From assembly GCA_002343985.1 (NCBI GenBank), contig DDTB01000033.1, positions 1 to 41,312 on the forward strand: a DNA stretch of 41,312 nt, written 5' to 3'. The translations under genes and the position numbers were made by a program. The stretch comes from Chitinophagaceae bacterium UBA2375 (lineage in GTDB: Bacteria; Bacteroidota; Bacteroidia; Chitinophagales; Chitinophagaceae). The notes beneath the pieces were generated by a model. That model was not told where the DNA came from and made no database searches. It saw only the letters and a program-made list of their open reading frames with translations. This document shows, one piece after another, positions 34,661 to 41,312 of the stretch. How positions within the stretch are numbered: the stretch's first letter is position 1; every line of letters begins with the position of its first letter.

Positions 34661-34704
34661 AACCGGTACCAACCGGTAGCTTTGTAACTATATGAAAACC
34701 GGTA
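34661..34704. repeat. Three AACCGGTA sites around the DUF4440-like gene promoter
   Basis: AACCGGTA is found at 34661-34668, 34671-34678 and 34697-34704. The core ACCGGT is a palindrome. The second copy overlaps the -7 box and the third lies inside the first codons, so together they look like an operator. Confidence 0.5.
34677..34684 (+). promoter_or_regulatory. -7 promoter box of the DUF4440-like gene
   Basis: TAGCTTTG matches TAnnTTTG. The ATG follows only seven bases after its end, implying an almost leaderless transcript. The nearest TTG (34649) is 25 bases upstream, slightly far. Confidence 0.45.
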
Positions 34705-35156
34705 TCGTTTTTTTTACACTGTGTTTATCCCTGTTCTCCTGCAGCCTGCGGGATCAAAAGCCAATCGATAAAAGAGAGGCAAAACAGCAATTAATGGAAG
34801 CAGACAAAGCTTTTTCCACCCTTTGTGAAAAAGAAGGCATGAAGTCCGCTTTCATTGAATACCTCGACAGCAACGGCGTGCTGTTGCGCCCGGGGCATAT
34901 GCCCATCGTTGGGGCCGCAGCGATTGATTTCATCATTCAGCAAAGTGATACAGGGTACACATTGTCCTGGCAACCCAGTTTCGCCGATGTATCCGCTTCA
35001 GGCGACATGGGATATACGTATGGCATGTATACCATGACATGGCATGGCATCGATTCTGTTTCGTACGGAACCTATACCAGCATCTGGAAAAAACAGTCGG
35101 ACGGGAAATGGAAATACGTACTTGATTCCGGGAATGACGGGGTAGAGATTGAATAA
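34692..35156 (+). CDS. Lipoprotein with a DUF4440/NTF2-like fold
   Basis: A 154-residue protein starting MKTGIVFFTLCLSLFSCSLRD, a lipoprotein signal with Cys17. The mature part reads as a cone-shaped NTF2-like domain: helices with EADKAFSTLCEKEGMKSAFIEYLDSNGVLLRPG, then strands ending in GTYTSIWKKQSDGKWKYVLDSGND, the typical DUF4440 finish. Such domains bind small ligands or serve as scaffolds; some are enzymes, but no catalytic pair can be assigned. The gene is a single unit with an unusual promoter region carrying three AACCGGTA copies. ddl starts 52 bases after its stop. Confidence 0.8.
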   Translation: MKTGIVFFTLCLSLFSCSLRDQKPIDKREAKQQLMEADKAFSTLCEKEGMKSAFIEYLDSNGVLLRPGHMPIVGAAAIDFIIQQSDTGYTLSWQPSFADVSASGDMGYTYGMYTMTWHGIDSVSYGTYTSIWKKQSDGKWKYVLDSGNDGVEIE

Positions 35157-35208
35157 CGGCAATGAATATACGCAGAAAGCGTACATATAAACATCAGAAT
35201 ACCAAACT

Positions 35209-36198
35209 ATGAAAAAAAACATCGCCCTGGTCACCGGAGGATATTCCGGCGAGTCGGTGATTTCGTATAAAAGCGCTGAAACCATGAGGAATAACCTCGA
35301 CCCCGGGCGCTGGAATTGTTACCTGATTGATATTCATCCGGATGGTTGGTTTTATGTGGATGATAACGGCGGAAGGAGCCCGGTGGATAAAAACGACTTC
35401 TCTATAACGGTAAGGGATAAACGCATTCACTTCGACGCGGTATTGGTAGGCCTGCACGGAAGTCCCGGCGAAGATGGAAAACTGCAAGGCTATTTCGACT
35501 GCCTCAATATCCCCTATACATCCTGTGATGCCGCCACTTCGGCATTGACATTCAACAAAAGATATACCGTCGCCGTGGCCGCTTTCGCGGGCATCCCGGT
35601 GGCACGTTCAATGCATTTGTTCAGGCATGCGCCTGTACATGCTGATGAGGTGCTGGCTCAACTCAAGCTGCCGGTATTTGTGAAGCCCAATAACGGGGGC
35701 AGCAGCCTCGGTATGAGCAAGGTTAGCCAACCTGCCGATATGCAGGCCGCACTGGATAAGGCTTTCCAGGTAGATAGCCAGGTATTGGTGGAGGAAGCCA
35801 TCATCGGCCGCGAGTTTACCATTGGCGTTTTCAGGTCTGCCGGGAAACTGATCACCCTGCCGATTACGGAAATCGTATCCAAAAACGAATTCTTTGATTA
35901 CGAAGCCAAATACCAGGGCGCGAGCGAAGAGATCACACCCGCACAGGTGGATGAACCGGTAGCGGAACAGGTAAGGGCGGAGGCCAGGAAAGCGTATGAA
36001 GTTTTTAATTGCCGGGGTGTGGTTCGGATGGATTTTATTTATGAAGCCCGGGCCGGAAAACCTTTCTTGCTCGAGATTAATACCGTGCCCGGACAAAGCG
36101 AAGCAAGCATAGTACCACAGCAGGTCCGCGCTATGGGATGGACGCTCCGGGAGTTTTATTCAGCCCTGCTGGATGAAGCGCTGGCAGGCCATTCATGA
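35209..36198 (+). CDS. ddl: D-alanine--D-alanine ligase
   Basis: A 329-residue ATP-grasp ligase that makes D-Ala-D-Ala for peptidoglycan. VTGGYSGESVISYKSA is the N-terminal substrate motif, VGLHGSPGEDGKLQGYFDCLNIPYTSCD the next. ATP binding is through VFVKPNNGGSSLGMSKV. The metal-binding and dipeptide site is RMDFIYE and LEINTVPGQSEASIVPQQ. Length and order are normal for the family. A small hairpin (TACGC / GCGTA, 35169-35183) lies upstream. The PASTA-domain gene follows 52 bases later, a combination fitting cell-wall work. Confidence 0.96.
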   Translation: MKKNIALVTGGYSGESVISYKSAETMRNNLDPGRWNCYLIDIHPDGWFYVDDNGGRSPVDKNDFSITVRDKRIHFDAVLVGLHGSPGEDGKLQGYFDCLNIPYTSCDAATSALTFNKRYTVAVAAFAGIPVARSMHLFRHAPVHADEVLAQLKLPVFVKPNNGGSSLGMSKVSQPADMQAALDKAFQVDSQVLVEEAIIGREFTIGVFRSAGKLITLPITEIVSKNEFFDYEAKYQGASEEITPAQVDEPVAEQVRAEARKAYEVFNCRGVVRMDFIYEARAGKPFLLEINTVPGQSEASIVPQQVRAMGWTLREFYSALLDEALAGHS

Positions 36199-36250
36199 TT
36201 CTGGTATCATTTTTGACGAAAACCTGTACATTTAATCAACAACCAAATTT

Positions 36251-37042
36251 GTGTTTCAATTCCTGACCAAGCGAAATTTTTTTATTAACCTGCTGGCCGC
36301 CATCCTGCTGGGCCTGCTCCTGATCTTCCTCTTACTGCAATTGCTGGGAGCGATTACTCGTCACGGTGAGTACCTGCGTGTACCATCCGTATTGGGTAAG
36401 AATACAGAGGAAGCGATCAGTTTCCTCGAAAGCAAAGGATTTGATGTAGCCATACAGGATTCGGTGTACACCGATACCGCTCGCATGGGTATTGTGTTGA
36501 AACAATCACCCGACCCCAATAGTACGGTGAAGGTTAACCGGACCATTTACATTACGGTGAACCGGAAAACACTTCCGCTGGTGGATATGCCGGCACTGGA
36601 AGGTAAAACACTCAACTTCGCGCTCTACATCCTCGGGAGGAGCCACCTGGCACTGGGCGATACTTTGTTTAAACCCGATTTCATGAAGGGTTCAGTACTG
36701 GAACAACGTTTCCGCGGCGACCGCATCGGGCCGGGTACAAAAATCCCATGGGGCAGCCGCATCGATCTTGTGGTTGGAAAAGGGTTGGATGGCGAACTCA
36801 TACCGGTACCAGACCTGGTTGGATTAACTTATGCCGATGCACGTGTATTGCTCGATTCCAGCGGTGTGGGCATCAGCCTCGTGGTTGACCCGGATGTGAA
36901 AGATACCGCCAACGCGTTTATTTATAAACAGGTTCCGCCAAAACTCAATGAAAATAAGCAACCTGTATTTATGCAGCCCGGTCAGATTATTGACCTGTGG
37001 ATTTCCGTGGAACAGAAATTACCCGTTGATTCAATCCCATAA
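36251..37042 (+). CDS. Membrane-anchored PASTA-domain protein, GTG start
   Basis: A 263-residue protein with one N-terminal membrane span (about 9-33, FFINLLAAILLGLLLIFLLLQLLGA) and three PASTA domains in the periplasm (about 40-105, 108-178 and 183-255). Typical blocks are VPSVLGKNTEEAISFLESKGFDV, VLKQSPDPNSTVKVNRTIYITVN and VPDLVGLTYADARVLLDSSGVGI. PASTA domains bind peptidoglycan fragments or penicillin-type ligands in kinases and PBPs; this one lacks a catalytic domain. It starts with GTG at 36251, since no ATG precedes the membrane span. Its place right after ddl supports a cell-wall role. Confidence 0.9.
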   Translation: MFQFLTKRNFFINLLAAILLGLLLIFLLLQLLGAITRHGEYLRVPSVLGKNTEEAISFLESKGFDVAIQDSVYTDTARMGIVLKQSPDPNSTVKVNRTIYITVNRKTLPLVDMPALEGKTLNFALYILGRSHLALGDTLFKPDFMKGSVLEQRFRGDRIGPGTKIPWGSRIDLVVGKGLDGELIPVPDLVGLTYADARVLLDSSGVGISLVVDPDVKDTANAFIYKQVPPKLNENKQPVFMQPGQIIDLWISVEQKLPVDSIP

Positions 37043-37062
37043 TAAACCATAAAAAACACCAA

Positions 37063-37371
37063 ATGCAACAGCTAACCGTCAACGAACTCAAGGCCCGCCT
37101 GGATGCCGGCGAAAAAATCAGGCTGATCGATGTACGTGAACCCGATGAACACAATGAATTTAATATCGGGGGCACCCTTATCCCTTTAGGCAAAATCATG
37201 TCGATGCAAATTGAGGACATCGAAGATTGCAAGGATGAAGAATTGATTTGTTATTGCCGGAGCGGCCAACGCAGCATGCAGGCTTCGTTGATGCTCGAAA
37301 CCCTTGGGTTTTCCCGGGTGGGGAATCTGCAGGGTGGCATGAATGCCTGGCGGGAAACCGTTACAGGTTAA
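37063..37371 (+). CDS. Rhodanese-like domain protein
   Basis: A 102-residue single-domain rhodanese: IRLIDVREPDEHNEFNIGGTLIPLG near the start and the active loop CYCRSGQRS, whose second Cys (about residue 69) would carry persulfide sulfur. It ends in NLQGGMNAWRE, a family hallmark. No signal peptide, so cytoplasmic. It starts 20 bases after the PASTA gene and is probably in the ddl unit. Its last 11 bases overlap the end of the convergent TonB-dependent receptor gene. Confidence 0.93.
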   Translation: MQQLTVNELKARLDAGEKIRLIDVREPDEHNEFNIGGTLIPLGKIMSMQIEDIEDCKDEELICYCRSGQRSMQASLMLETLGFSRVGNLQGGMNAWRETVTG

Positions 37372-39517
37372 TGCCAATGCCTGCCATTACATTCAGCGGG
37401 GCCATTGGGAAATAATAATTTTCCGTGTTCAAGCCGCCTCCATAAAAATAGCTGAACGTATACCCGTTGGCTTCATATTTCTCAGAAAACAGGTTATTGA
37501 TTTGTACAAAGGCATTCCAGCGAATGCCTTTTTCTTTTACAGGTTCATAACGCACCCGGAGGTCCTGCACATAATAAGCGTTCAACTGCCGGCCTGCATT
37601 GGACGTGTTGTCGAGGTATTGCCTGCCCACATATTTCCCCATCAGGCTGATTTCGGTGTGCTTCCATGGAAATATGCTTACTGTAGCCGCTGAAACCACA
37701 CGGGGAGAAAATGAAATATCCGTCTTTTGATAAAAATTCGTTTTCTGCCCACCCTGGTCATAATCGTCAATGTATTCAGTGAAATTCCTGATTTTGTTTT
37801 CACTCAGAGCCACATTGCCACTCACCTGCAGCCAACCGCTGGCACGCCATGAGGCGCTCAGTTCCAGTCCTGCCCGGTAGCTGTTGGGGATATTGGTTCT
37901 GGTGTAAGCGCCCACGTCGTTGATTTTCCCGGTTAATACCAATTGGTTCCGGTATTTCATGTAAAAGAAATTGGCAGACCATTGGAATTTACCTTTGTTT
38001 TTTTCTATGCCTGCTTCCCAATCCTGCAGTGTTTCATGTGCTGGCTGTTGATTGATTCCGCTTTCGAAATCATCGCGGTTGGGCTCTTTTGCAGCCTGTC
38101 CGTAATACGCATAAATCTTCGTTTGTCCCTTACTGTAAGTAAGCCCAACTTTCGGATTGAAGAAATGGTAAGTTTCATCGGTTTGCACCCCTGGGTTATT
38201 CCTGAACCCATTGATTCGATAGCGCACCGTCCTGTATTGCAGGTCAATAAAAGCACTGAAACCAAGCCCTAATTTTTCCGTCCATTTAACGTATTGATTG
38301 AAGTCTGTTTTACGCGCATCGTTGTCATACCATTTGTAAGATGAGGGCAGGGGGATTTCTTTTATGGTGCGGGGAATCTTACCATAATGATCGCCATCAT
38401 AACCCGACCACCCACCGCCGATAATGACCTGGCGCCTGCCTTGCTCGTGTTGCACAGAATAAGTGCTTCCATAGAAATGATTATCGAGCCATAACTGCCT
38501 GACGAGGTCGCTGGACCGGATGGTATCATTTCCTTGTATATAATCCGGTAACCCGTAATCAGATAATGCCGCGTCTGCCCTGTATTGTTCGTAGTAGCCC
38601 ATGCCCCTGGTATAAAACAGTGCTATGCTTGCTTTCCAGTTCCGGTGCAGCTTGCGGTTGTAAAACAACTGGTAATGGGTTTGACGGTAATTATCTGTTT
38701 CATTGTCGTATGGCTCTCCGGGCTTTTCCGTACCTGCCGGGTTGAACGTTCTGTTACCGGCCAGCGTTTGTTCATCTATTCCATACCAGGCCTGGTAGGT
38801 TTTTTCCTTTCCGGTGAACACATTCAACTGCAATTTTTGCATGCTGTCAATCCAGGCGGCGCTTCCGTATACAGAAAACAGCCTGCTTGAAGCACGATCA
38901 ATATAACCATCGCTGCGGATATGGCTTCCCCTCAGGTTCACCAAAAATTTTTTATTCAGCAGTCCGCTGTTGTATTGCAAACTGCTGCGGAGCGAACCAT
39001 AAGAGCCCGCATAATTTTGTATGGAGAGTGCGCGTTGCAGGTCGGTTTCATTGGTGCTGATATTGATGGTGCCGCCAAAAGACCCCGCGCCATTGGTAGA
39101 TGTACCCACGCCCCTTTGCACCTGGATACTGCCTGCAGAAGCGAGGATATCCGGGATATTTACAAAGAATGTCCCCTGGCTTTCCGCGTCGTTGTAAGGG
39201 ATGCCGTTGATGGTAACATTGATGCGGCTGGCATCGGAGCCCCGGATGCGGATGCCGGTGTAGCCAATGCCGTTTCCCGCGTCGGAATTCACTTGTACGG
39301 AAACGGTTTGATTCAGCAGGAAGGGGATATCGGCGCCGGTATTATTTTTCCGGATCTCCTGGCGGTTGATATTTGTTTTTGCGATGGGCGCCTGGTCGGA
39401 AGCCCTTAATGCCGTGACTTCCACGGGTTGCATCAGGGTGGTGTCTGACAATTTTCCTGTTTGGGCGGCAGCTATCCCATGCAGGAACAGCATCATACAA
39501 GCGAAAAAGTTACGCAT
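37361..39517 (-). CDS. TonB-dependent receptor under TPP riboswitch control, probable thiamin-related uptake
   Basis: A 718-residue outer-membrane receptor. The signal peptide ends near GIAAAQ. The plug domain (about 30-160) contains VEVTALRASDQAPIAKTNINRQEI, GIRIRGSDASRINVTINGIPYND and GVGTSTNGAGSFGGTINIST. The beta-barrel follows and ends in an aromatic-rich strand (FSYFYGGGLNTENYYFPMAPLNVMAGIGINL). There is no SusD partner nor an N-terminal carboxypeptidase-like domain. The mRNA leader holds a TPP riboswitch, so it is turned down when thiamin diphosphate is plentiful. By established comparison, TPP-regulated receptors in Bacteroidota import thiamin or its precursors. Substrate is inference from regulation. 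Confidence 0.93.
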   Translation of the reverse strand: MRNFFACMMLFLHGIAAAQTGKLSDTTLMQPVEVTALRASDQAPIAKTNINRQEIRKNNTGADIPFLLNQTVSVQVNSDAGNGIGYTGIRIRGSDASRINVTINGIPYNDAESQGTFFVNIPDILASAGSIQVQRGVGTSTNGAGSFGGTINISTNETDLQRALSIQNYAGSYGSLRSSLQYNSGLLNKKFLVNLRGSHIRSDGYIDRASSRLFSVYGSAAWIDSMQKLQLNVFTGKEKTYQAWYGIDEQTLAGNRTFNPAGTEKPGEPYDNETDNYRQTHYQLFYNRKLHRNWKASIALFYTRGMGYYEQYRADAALSDYGLPDYIQGNDTIRSSDLVRQLWLDNHFYGSTYSVQHEQGRRQVIIGGGWSGYDGDHYGKIPRTIKEIPLPSSYKWYDNDARKTDFNQYVKWTEKLGLGFSAFIDLQYRTVRYRINGFRNNPGVQTDETYHFFNPKVGLTYSKGQTKIYAYYGQAAKEPNRDDFESGINQQPAHETLQDWEAGIEKNKGKFQWSANFFYMKYRNQLVLTGKINDVGAYTRTNIPNSYRAGLELSASWRASGWLQVSGNVALSENKIRNFTEYIDDYDQGGQKTNFYQKTDISFSPRVVSAATVSIFPWKHTEISLMGKYVGRQYLDNTSNAGRQLNAYYVQDLRVRYEPVKEKGIRWNAFVQINNLFSEKYEANGYTFSYFYGGGLNTENYYFPMAPLNVMAGIGINL

Positions 39518-39557
39518 GACAATAAAATATGGCTGAATGTCCGGGGCGGGCGCTTAG

Positions 39558-39643
39558 TTCATTCTCCCTTCGCAGGCATTATCCTGTTCAGGTTTTACGG
39601 GTATCATCTCAGCCTCCGTCATGTAACGGAAGCACCCCGGAAT
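39558..39643 (-). ncRNA. TPP (THI-box) riboswitch
   Basis: Read on the minus strand, the sequence contains CCGGGGTGC, GGCTGAGATGATACCC, ACCTGAACAGGATAATGCC and TGCGAAGGGAG in the order and spacing of the conserved thiamin diphosphate aptamer. The downstream part, before the receptor's ATG, has GCCCCGG, complementary to CCGGGG of the aptamer's first strand, which could provide the alternative fold of the switch. Confidence 0.95.
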
Positions 39644-39671
39644 TCAGTAGGTGAATAATTGAACGCTACAA

Positions 39672-39705
39672 CAAAGCTACTACCGGAAAGTTGAACCGGC
39701 CTAAA
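39672..39705 (-). promoter_or_regulatory. Promoter of the TPP-riboswitch transcript
   Basis: Minus strand: TTTA (39705-39702), 22 bases, TAGCTTTG (39679-39672), a full TAnnTTTG match. Transcription would begin about 25 bases before the riboswitch aptamer. Confidence 0.5.
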
Positions 39706-39767
39706 TTTTTTTTTATTAAAACTGTAACATTCCGTCAGCATTGGTCGTAACACCCAAAAGTATAGCC

Positions 39768-40499
39768 ATGAAAATTTTAATGAGTGTATTGTTTTCCTTC
39801 CTCCTGTTGCAGGGTTTTTCACAAACGCCTGCCCTCGTATTAAATGACCCCAATGTGCGTGAAAGAAAGGTCAGTGGACCATTTCATGCCGTGTCAGTTT
39901 CCCAGGGAATCAGTCTTTACCTGGTGAAAGGCAGCACCGAACAGGTAGCCGTCAGCGTTTCAGACCCTACGATTGAAGAAAACCTGATCACCGAAGTGGA
40001 AAACGGTGAACTGAAGGTTTATTTCCGGAACAAGGAGAAAATTTTTAAAAACCTGGGCAAGAAAAACAAGGTCACTTTGAAAGTGTATGTCAGTTGCACC
40101 CGGATCGAGCGGCTAAAAGCTACATCAGGTGCCCACGTACACATGCCCGAAACGCTGATCGTTGGAAATTTAGCTGTTGCCATAAACAGCGGTGCCATGA
40201 TTCATGGCTCCATACAGGCAACAGCGCTGGATGTAGACCAGAGCAGCGGTGCCATTGTGGAGTTAAATGGCAAAGCAGCTTCGCTGAGCCTCGACCTGAG
40301 TTCTGGCGCCATGTTTAAGGGAATCGACCTGGTAACCGACCAATGCAACGCCAAAGCTTCCAGTGGTGCAACCATCAGGGTAACAGTGAATAACGATTTG
40401 TCGGCCCATGCCAACAGCGGTGGCAGCATTCATTACAAAGGCAACGGCAGCATAAAAGATATCAAAGTGAATTCAGGCGGGATTGTAAAAAGGATTTAA
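39768..40499 (+). CDS. DUF2807 (head GIN) exported protein, copy A
   Basis: The 243-residue protein starts MKILMSVLFSFLLLQGFSQ, a signal peptide; the ATG at 39768 is chosen because it opens this signal. The rest is the DUF2807 beta-helix-like fold: a strand-rich head (RKVSGPFHAVSVSQGISLYLVKG) followed by repeated SSGA/NSGA turns (KATSGAHV, INSGAMIHG, QSSGAIVE, LSSGAMFKG, KASSGATIR). The domain is common in Bacteroidota and its function is unknown. Divergent from the thiamin-related receptor, it is followed 21 bases later by a paralogue; the pair probably arose by duplication. Confidence 0.9.
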   Translation: MKILMSVLFSFLLLQGFSQTPALVLNDPNVRERKVSGPFHAVSVSQGISLYLVKGSTEQVAVSVSDPTIEENLITEVENGELKVYFRNKEKIFKNLGKKNKVTLKVYVSCTRIERLKATSGAHVHMPETLIVGNLAVAINSGAMIHGSIQATALDVDQSSGAIVELNGKAASLSLDLSSGAMFKGIDLVTDQCNAKASSGATIRVTVNNDLSAHANSGGSIHYKGNGSIKDIKVNSGGIVKRI

Positions 40500-40520
40500 T
40501 AAAAGAAATAGTTTGACCGT

Positions 40521-41237
40521 ATGAAAAAATTATTGATCATCCTGCTAGCGTGCACAGGTTTTTCAGTGACAGAAGCGCAAAGGAAATGGGTAGAAGATCC
40601 AAATGTAACCATGCGGCCACTGAGCGGAGATTTTCATGAAGTGCATATTTCCAGTGCGTTCCGGTTGTACCTCAGCCAATCAGACGAAACAGCCCTTGCC
40701 GTGAGCGCTGAGGATGCCGATGCGATGAACCGTATAAAGACGGAAGTGAAAAATGGGATATTGTATATTGGTATAGATGGGCAACAAAAATGGTATGGCC
40801 GGTCAAAAAAGCCGACAGCTTATTTATCGTTCAGGCATTTGAAGAAAATTACCGGTTCAGGTGCCACACAAATTATTTGTGAAGGCGATATACGGGCAGA
40901 GAGCCTGGTGATCGACCTGTCTGGCGCATCAGATTTTTCTGGATCGGTTCAGGCCGGTAAATTGAGTATAGATTTGAGTGGGGCTTCCGATATTAAGATA
41001 AGGGGCAGGGCCGACAGCCTGTTTTTACACAGCAGTGGCGCCAGCGACCTGAAAGCATATGAACTGGAAGCTGCCTTTGCCTCTGTGGATGTATCCGGTG
41101 CTTCTGATTCGCAGATTTTTGTTTCGCAGGAGCTGAAAGCCCGTGCGAGCGGAGCGAGCAGCATTAAATACAAGGGTGGGGCGAGGATCAGCGATATTCA
41201 GAACAGCGGGGCCAGTTCCATCAAAAAAAGGGATTAA
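40521..41237 (+). CDS. DUF2807 (head GIN) exported protein, copy B
   Basis: A 238-residue protein with a signal peptide (MKKLLIILLACTGFSVTEAQ). Its architecture mirrors the neighbour upstream: RPLSGDFHEVHISSAFRLYLSQ at the start, then SGAS turns at regular intervals (ITGSGATQI, LSGASDFSG, LSGASDIKI, SSGASDLKA, VSGASDSQI, ASGASSIKY, NSGASSIKK), as expected for a right-handed beta-helix-like repeat. Function unknown. The 'SGAS' form here and the 'SGA' form in copy A show they diverged well after duplication. It ends 36 bases before the tRNA gene. Confidence 0.9.
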   Translation: MKKLLIILLACTGFSVTEAQRKWVEDPNVTMRPLSGDFHEVHISSAFRLYLSQSDETALAVSAEDADAMNRIKTEVKNGILYIGIDGQQKWYGRSKKPTAYLSFRHLKKITGSGATQIICEGDIRAESLVIDLSGASDFSGSVQAGKLSIDLSGASDIKIRGRADSLFLHSSGASDLKAYELEAAFASVDVSGASDSQIFVSQELKARASGASSIKYKGGARISDIQNSGASSIKKRD

Positions 41238-41239
41238 TA

Positions 41240-41270
41240 TTGGGTCGAATGGGAAAACTGCTTATCTTTG
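41240..41270 (+). promoter_or_regulatory. Promoter of the tRNA-Met gene
   Basis: TTG (41240-41242), exactly 20 bases, TATCTTTG (41263-41270), a full consensus match. Only three bases separate the box from the predicted mature tRNA 5' end. Confidence 0.6.
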
Positions 41271-41273
41271 CAT

Positions 41274-41312
41274 CGCGAAGTAGAGCAGCGGTAGCTCGTC
41301 GGGCTCATAACC
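41274..41312 (+). tRNA. tRNA-Met(CAT), initiator-type, 5' half (cut by window end)
   Basis: The sequence from CGCGAAGTAGAGCAGC continues through a D-arm and an anticodon arm with CGGGCTCATAACC; anticodon CAT. The GTAGCTCGTCGGGCTCATAA stretch is characteristic of bacterial initiator tRNA, with C at the 5' end. The 3' half lies outside the window. Confidence 0.9.

Noticed and set aside
1..41312. CRISPR arrays, insertion sequences with terminal repeats, rRNA genes
   Set aside because: Looked for regularly spaced repeats, transposase motifs and rRNA signatures; none was seen apart from the integrase at the left edge.

Overview
The window is chromosomal DNA from a member of the Bacteroidota, most likely the Chitinophagaceae or a close relative. 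The evidence is a type IX secretion sorting tail, promoters of the TTG-N20-TAnnTTTG kind, no clear Shine-Dalgarno sites, a TPP riboswitch driving a TonB-dependent receptor, DUF2807 proteins and a fused thrA. The assignment to family level is inference.

Region 1 (1-2005) is AT-rich and holds the edge of an integrated element: a truncated unknown gene and a tyrosine recombinase, both on the minus strand. It ends at a short sequence resembling the 3' end of a tRNA, followed by an intrinsic terminator, which I read as the attachment site.

Region 2 (2094-9150) looks like an envelope-sensing module. It has two unrelated lipoproteins, a large exported TPR-CHAT protease-like protein with a C-terminal membrane anchor, and, convergent to these, an ECF-type sigma factor overlapping a membrane protein with a periplasmic TPR-like domain (probable anti-sigma), plus a third lipoprotein. 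The pattern GTTACAT-N11-CGGC(A/T)AC occurs exactly three times: before the sigma operon, before the lipoprotein at 8254-9078 and before the Asp-rich lipoprotein at 2882-3847. In two cases it directly follows a terminator. I interpret it as the promoter read by this sigma factor, so the module is probably an autoregulated local regulon with the CHAT protein as a candidate signalling protease. This is the most novel item here.

Region 3 (9151-15494) contains a decayed start of a two-component regulator-propeller gene and a 1893-residue T9SS-secreted surface protein with Ig/PKD-like repeats.

Region 4 (15495-31430) is core metabolism. A threonine-rich leader peptide (28 codons, TTTRTTT) precedes thrA-thrB-thrC. 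Then come an L,D-transpeptidase-like protein, dapA with a downstream esterase, rnz with a STAS protein, clpC, cmk, ispH and a GH13 alpha-amylase family protein.

Region 5 (31431-41312) holds an HtrA protease, an acyl-CoA reductase (LuxC family) divergent from a 2x[4Fe-4S] ferredoxin, a DUF4440-like lipoprotein behind a triple AACCGGTA site, ddl with a PASTA protein and a rhodanese, a TPP-riboswitch-controlled TonB-dependent receptor (probable thiamin-related uptake), two tandem DUF2807 proteins and the first half of an initiator-type tRNA-Met.

Several genes (thrC, rnz, the STAS gene, the amylase gene) appear to start at TTG and one (PASTA) at GTG. Convergent gene pairs are packed tightly and sometimes overlap.
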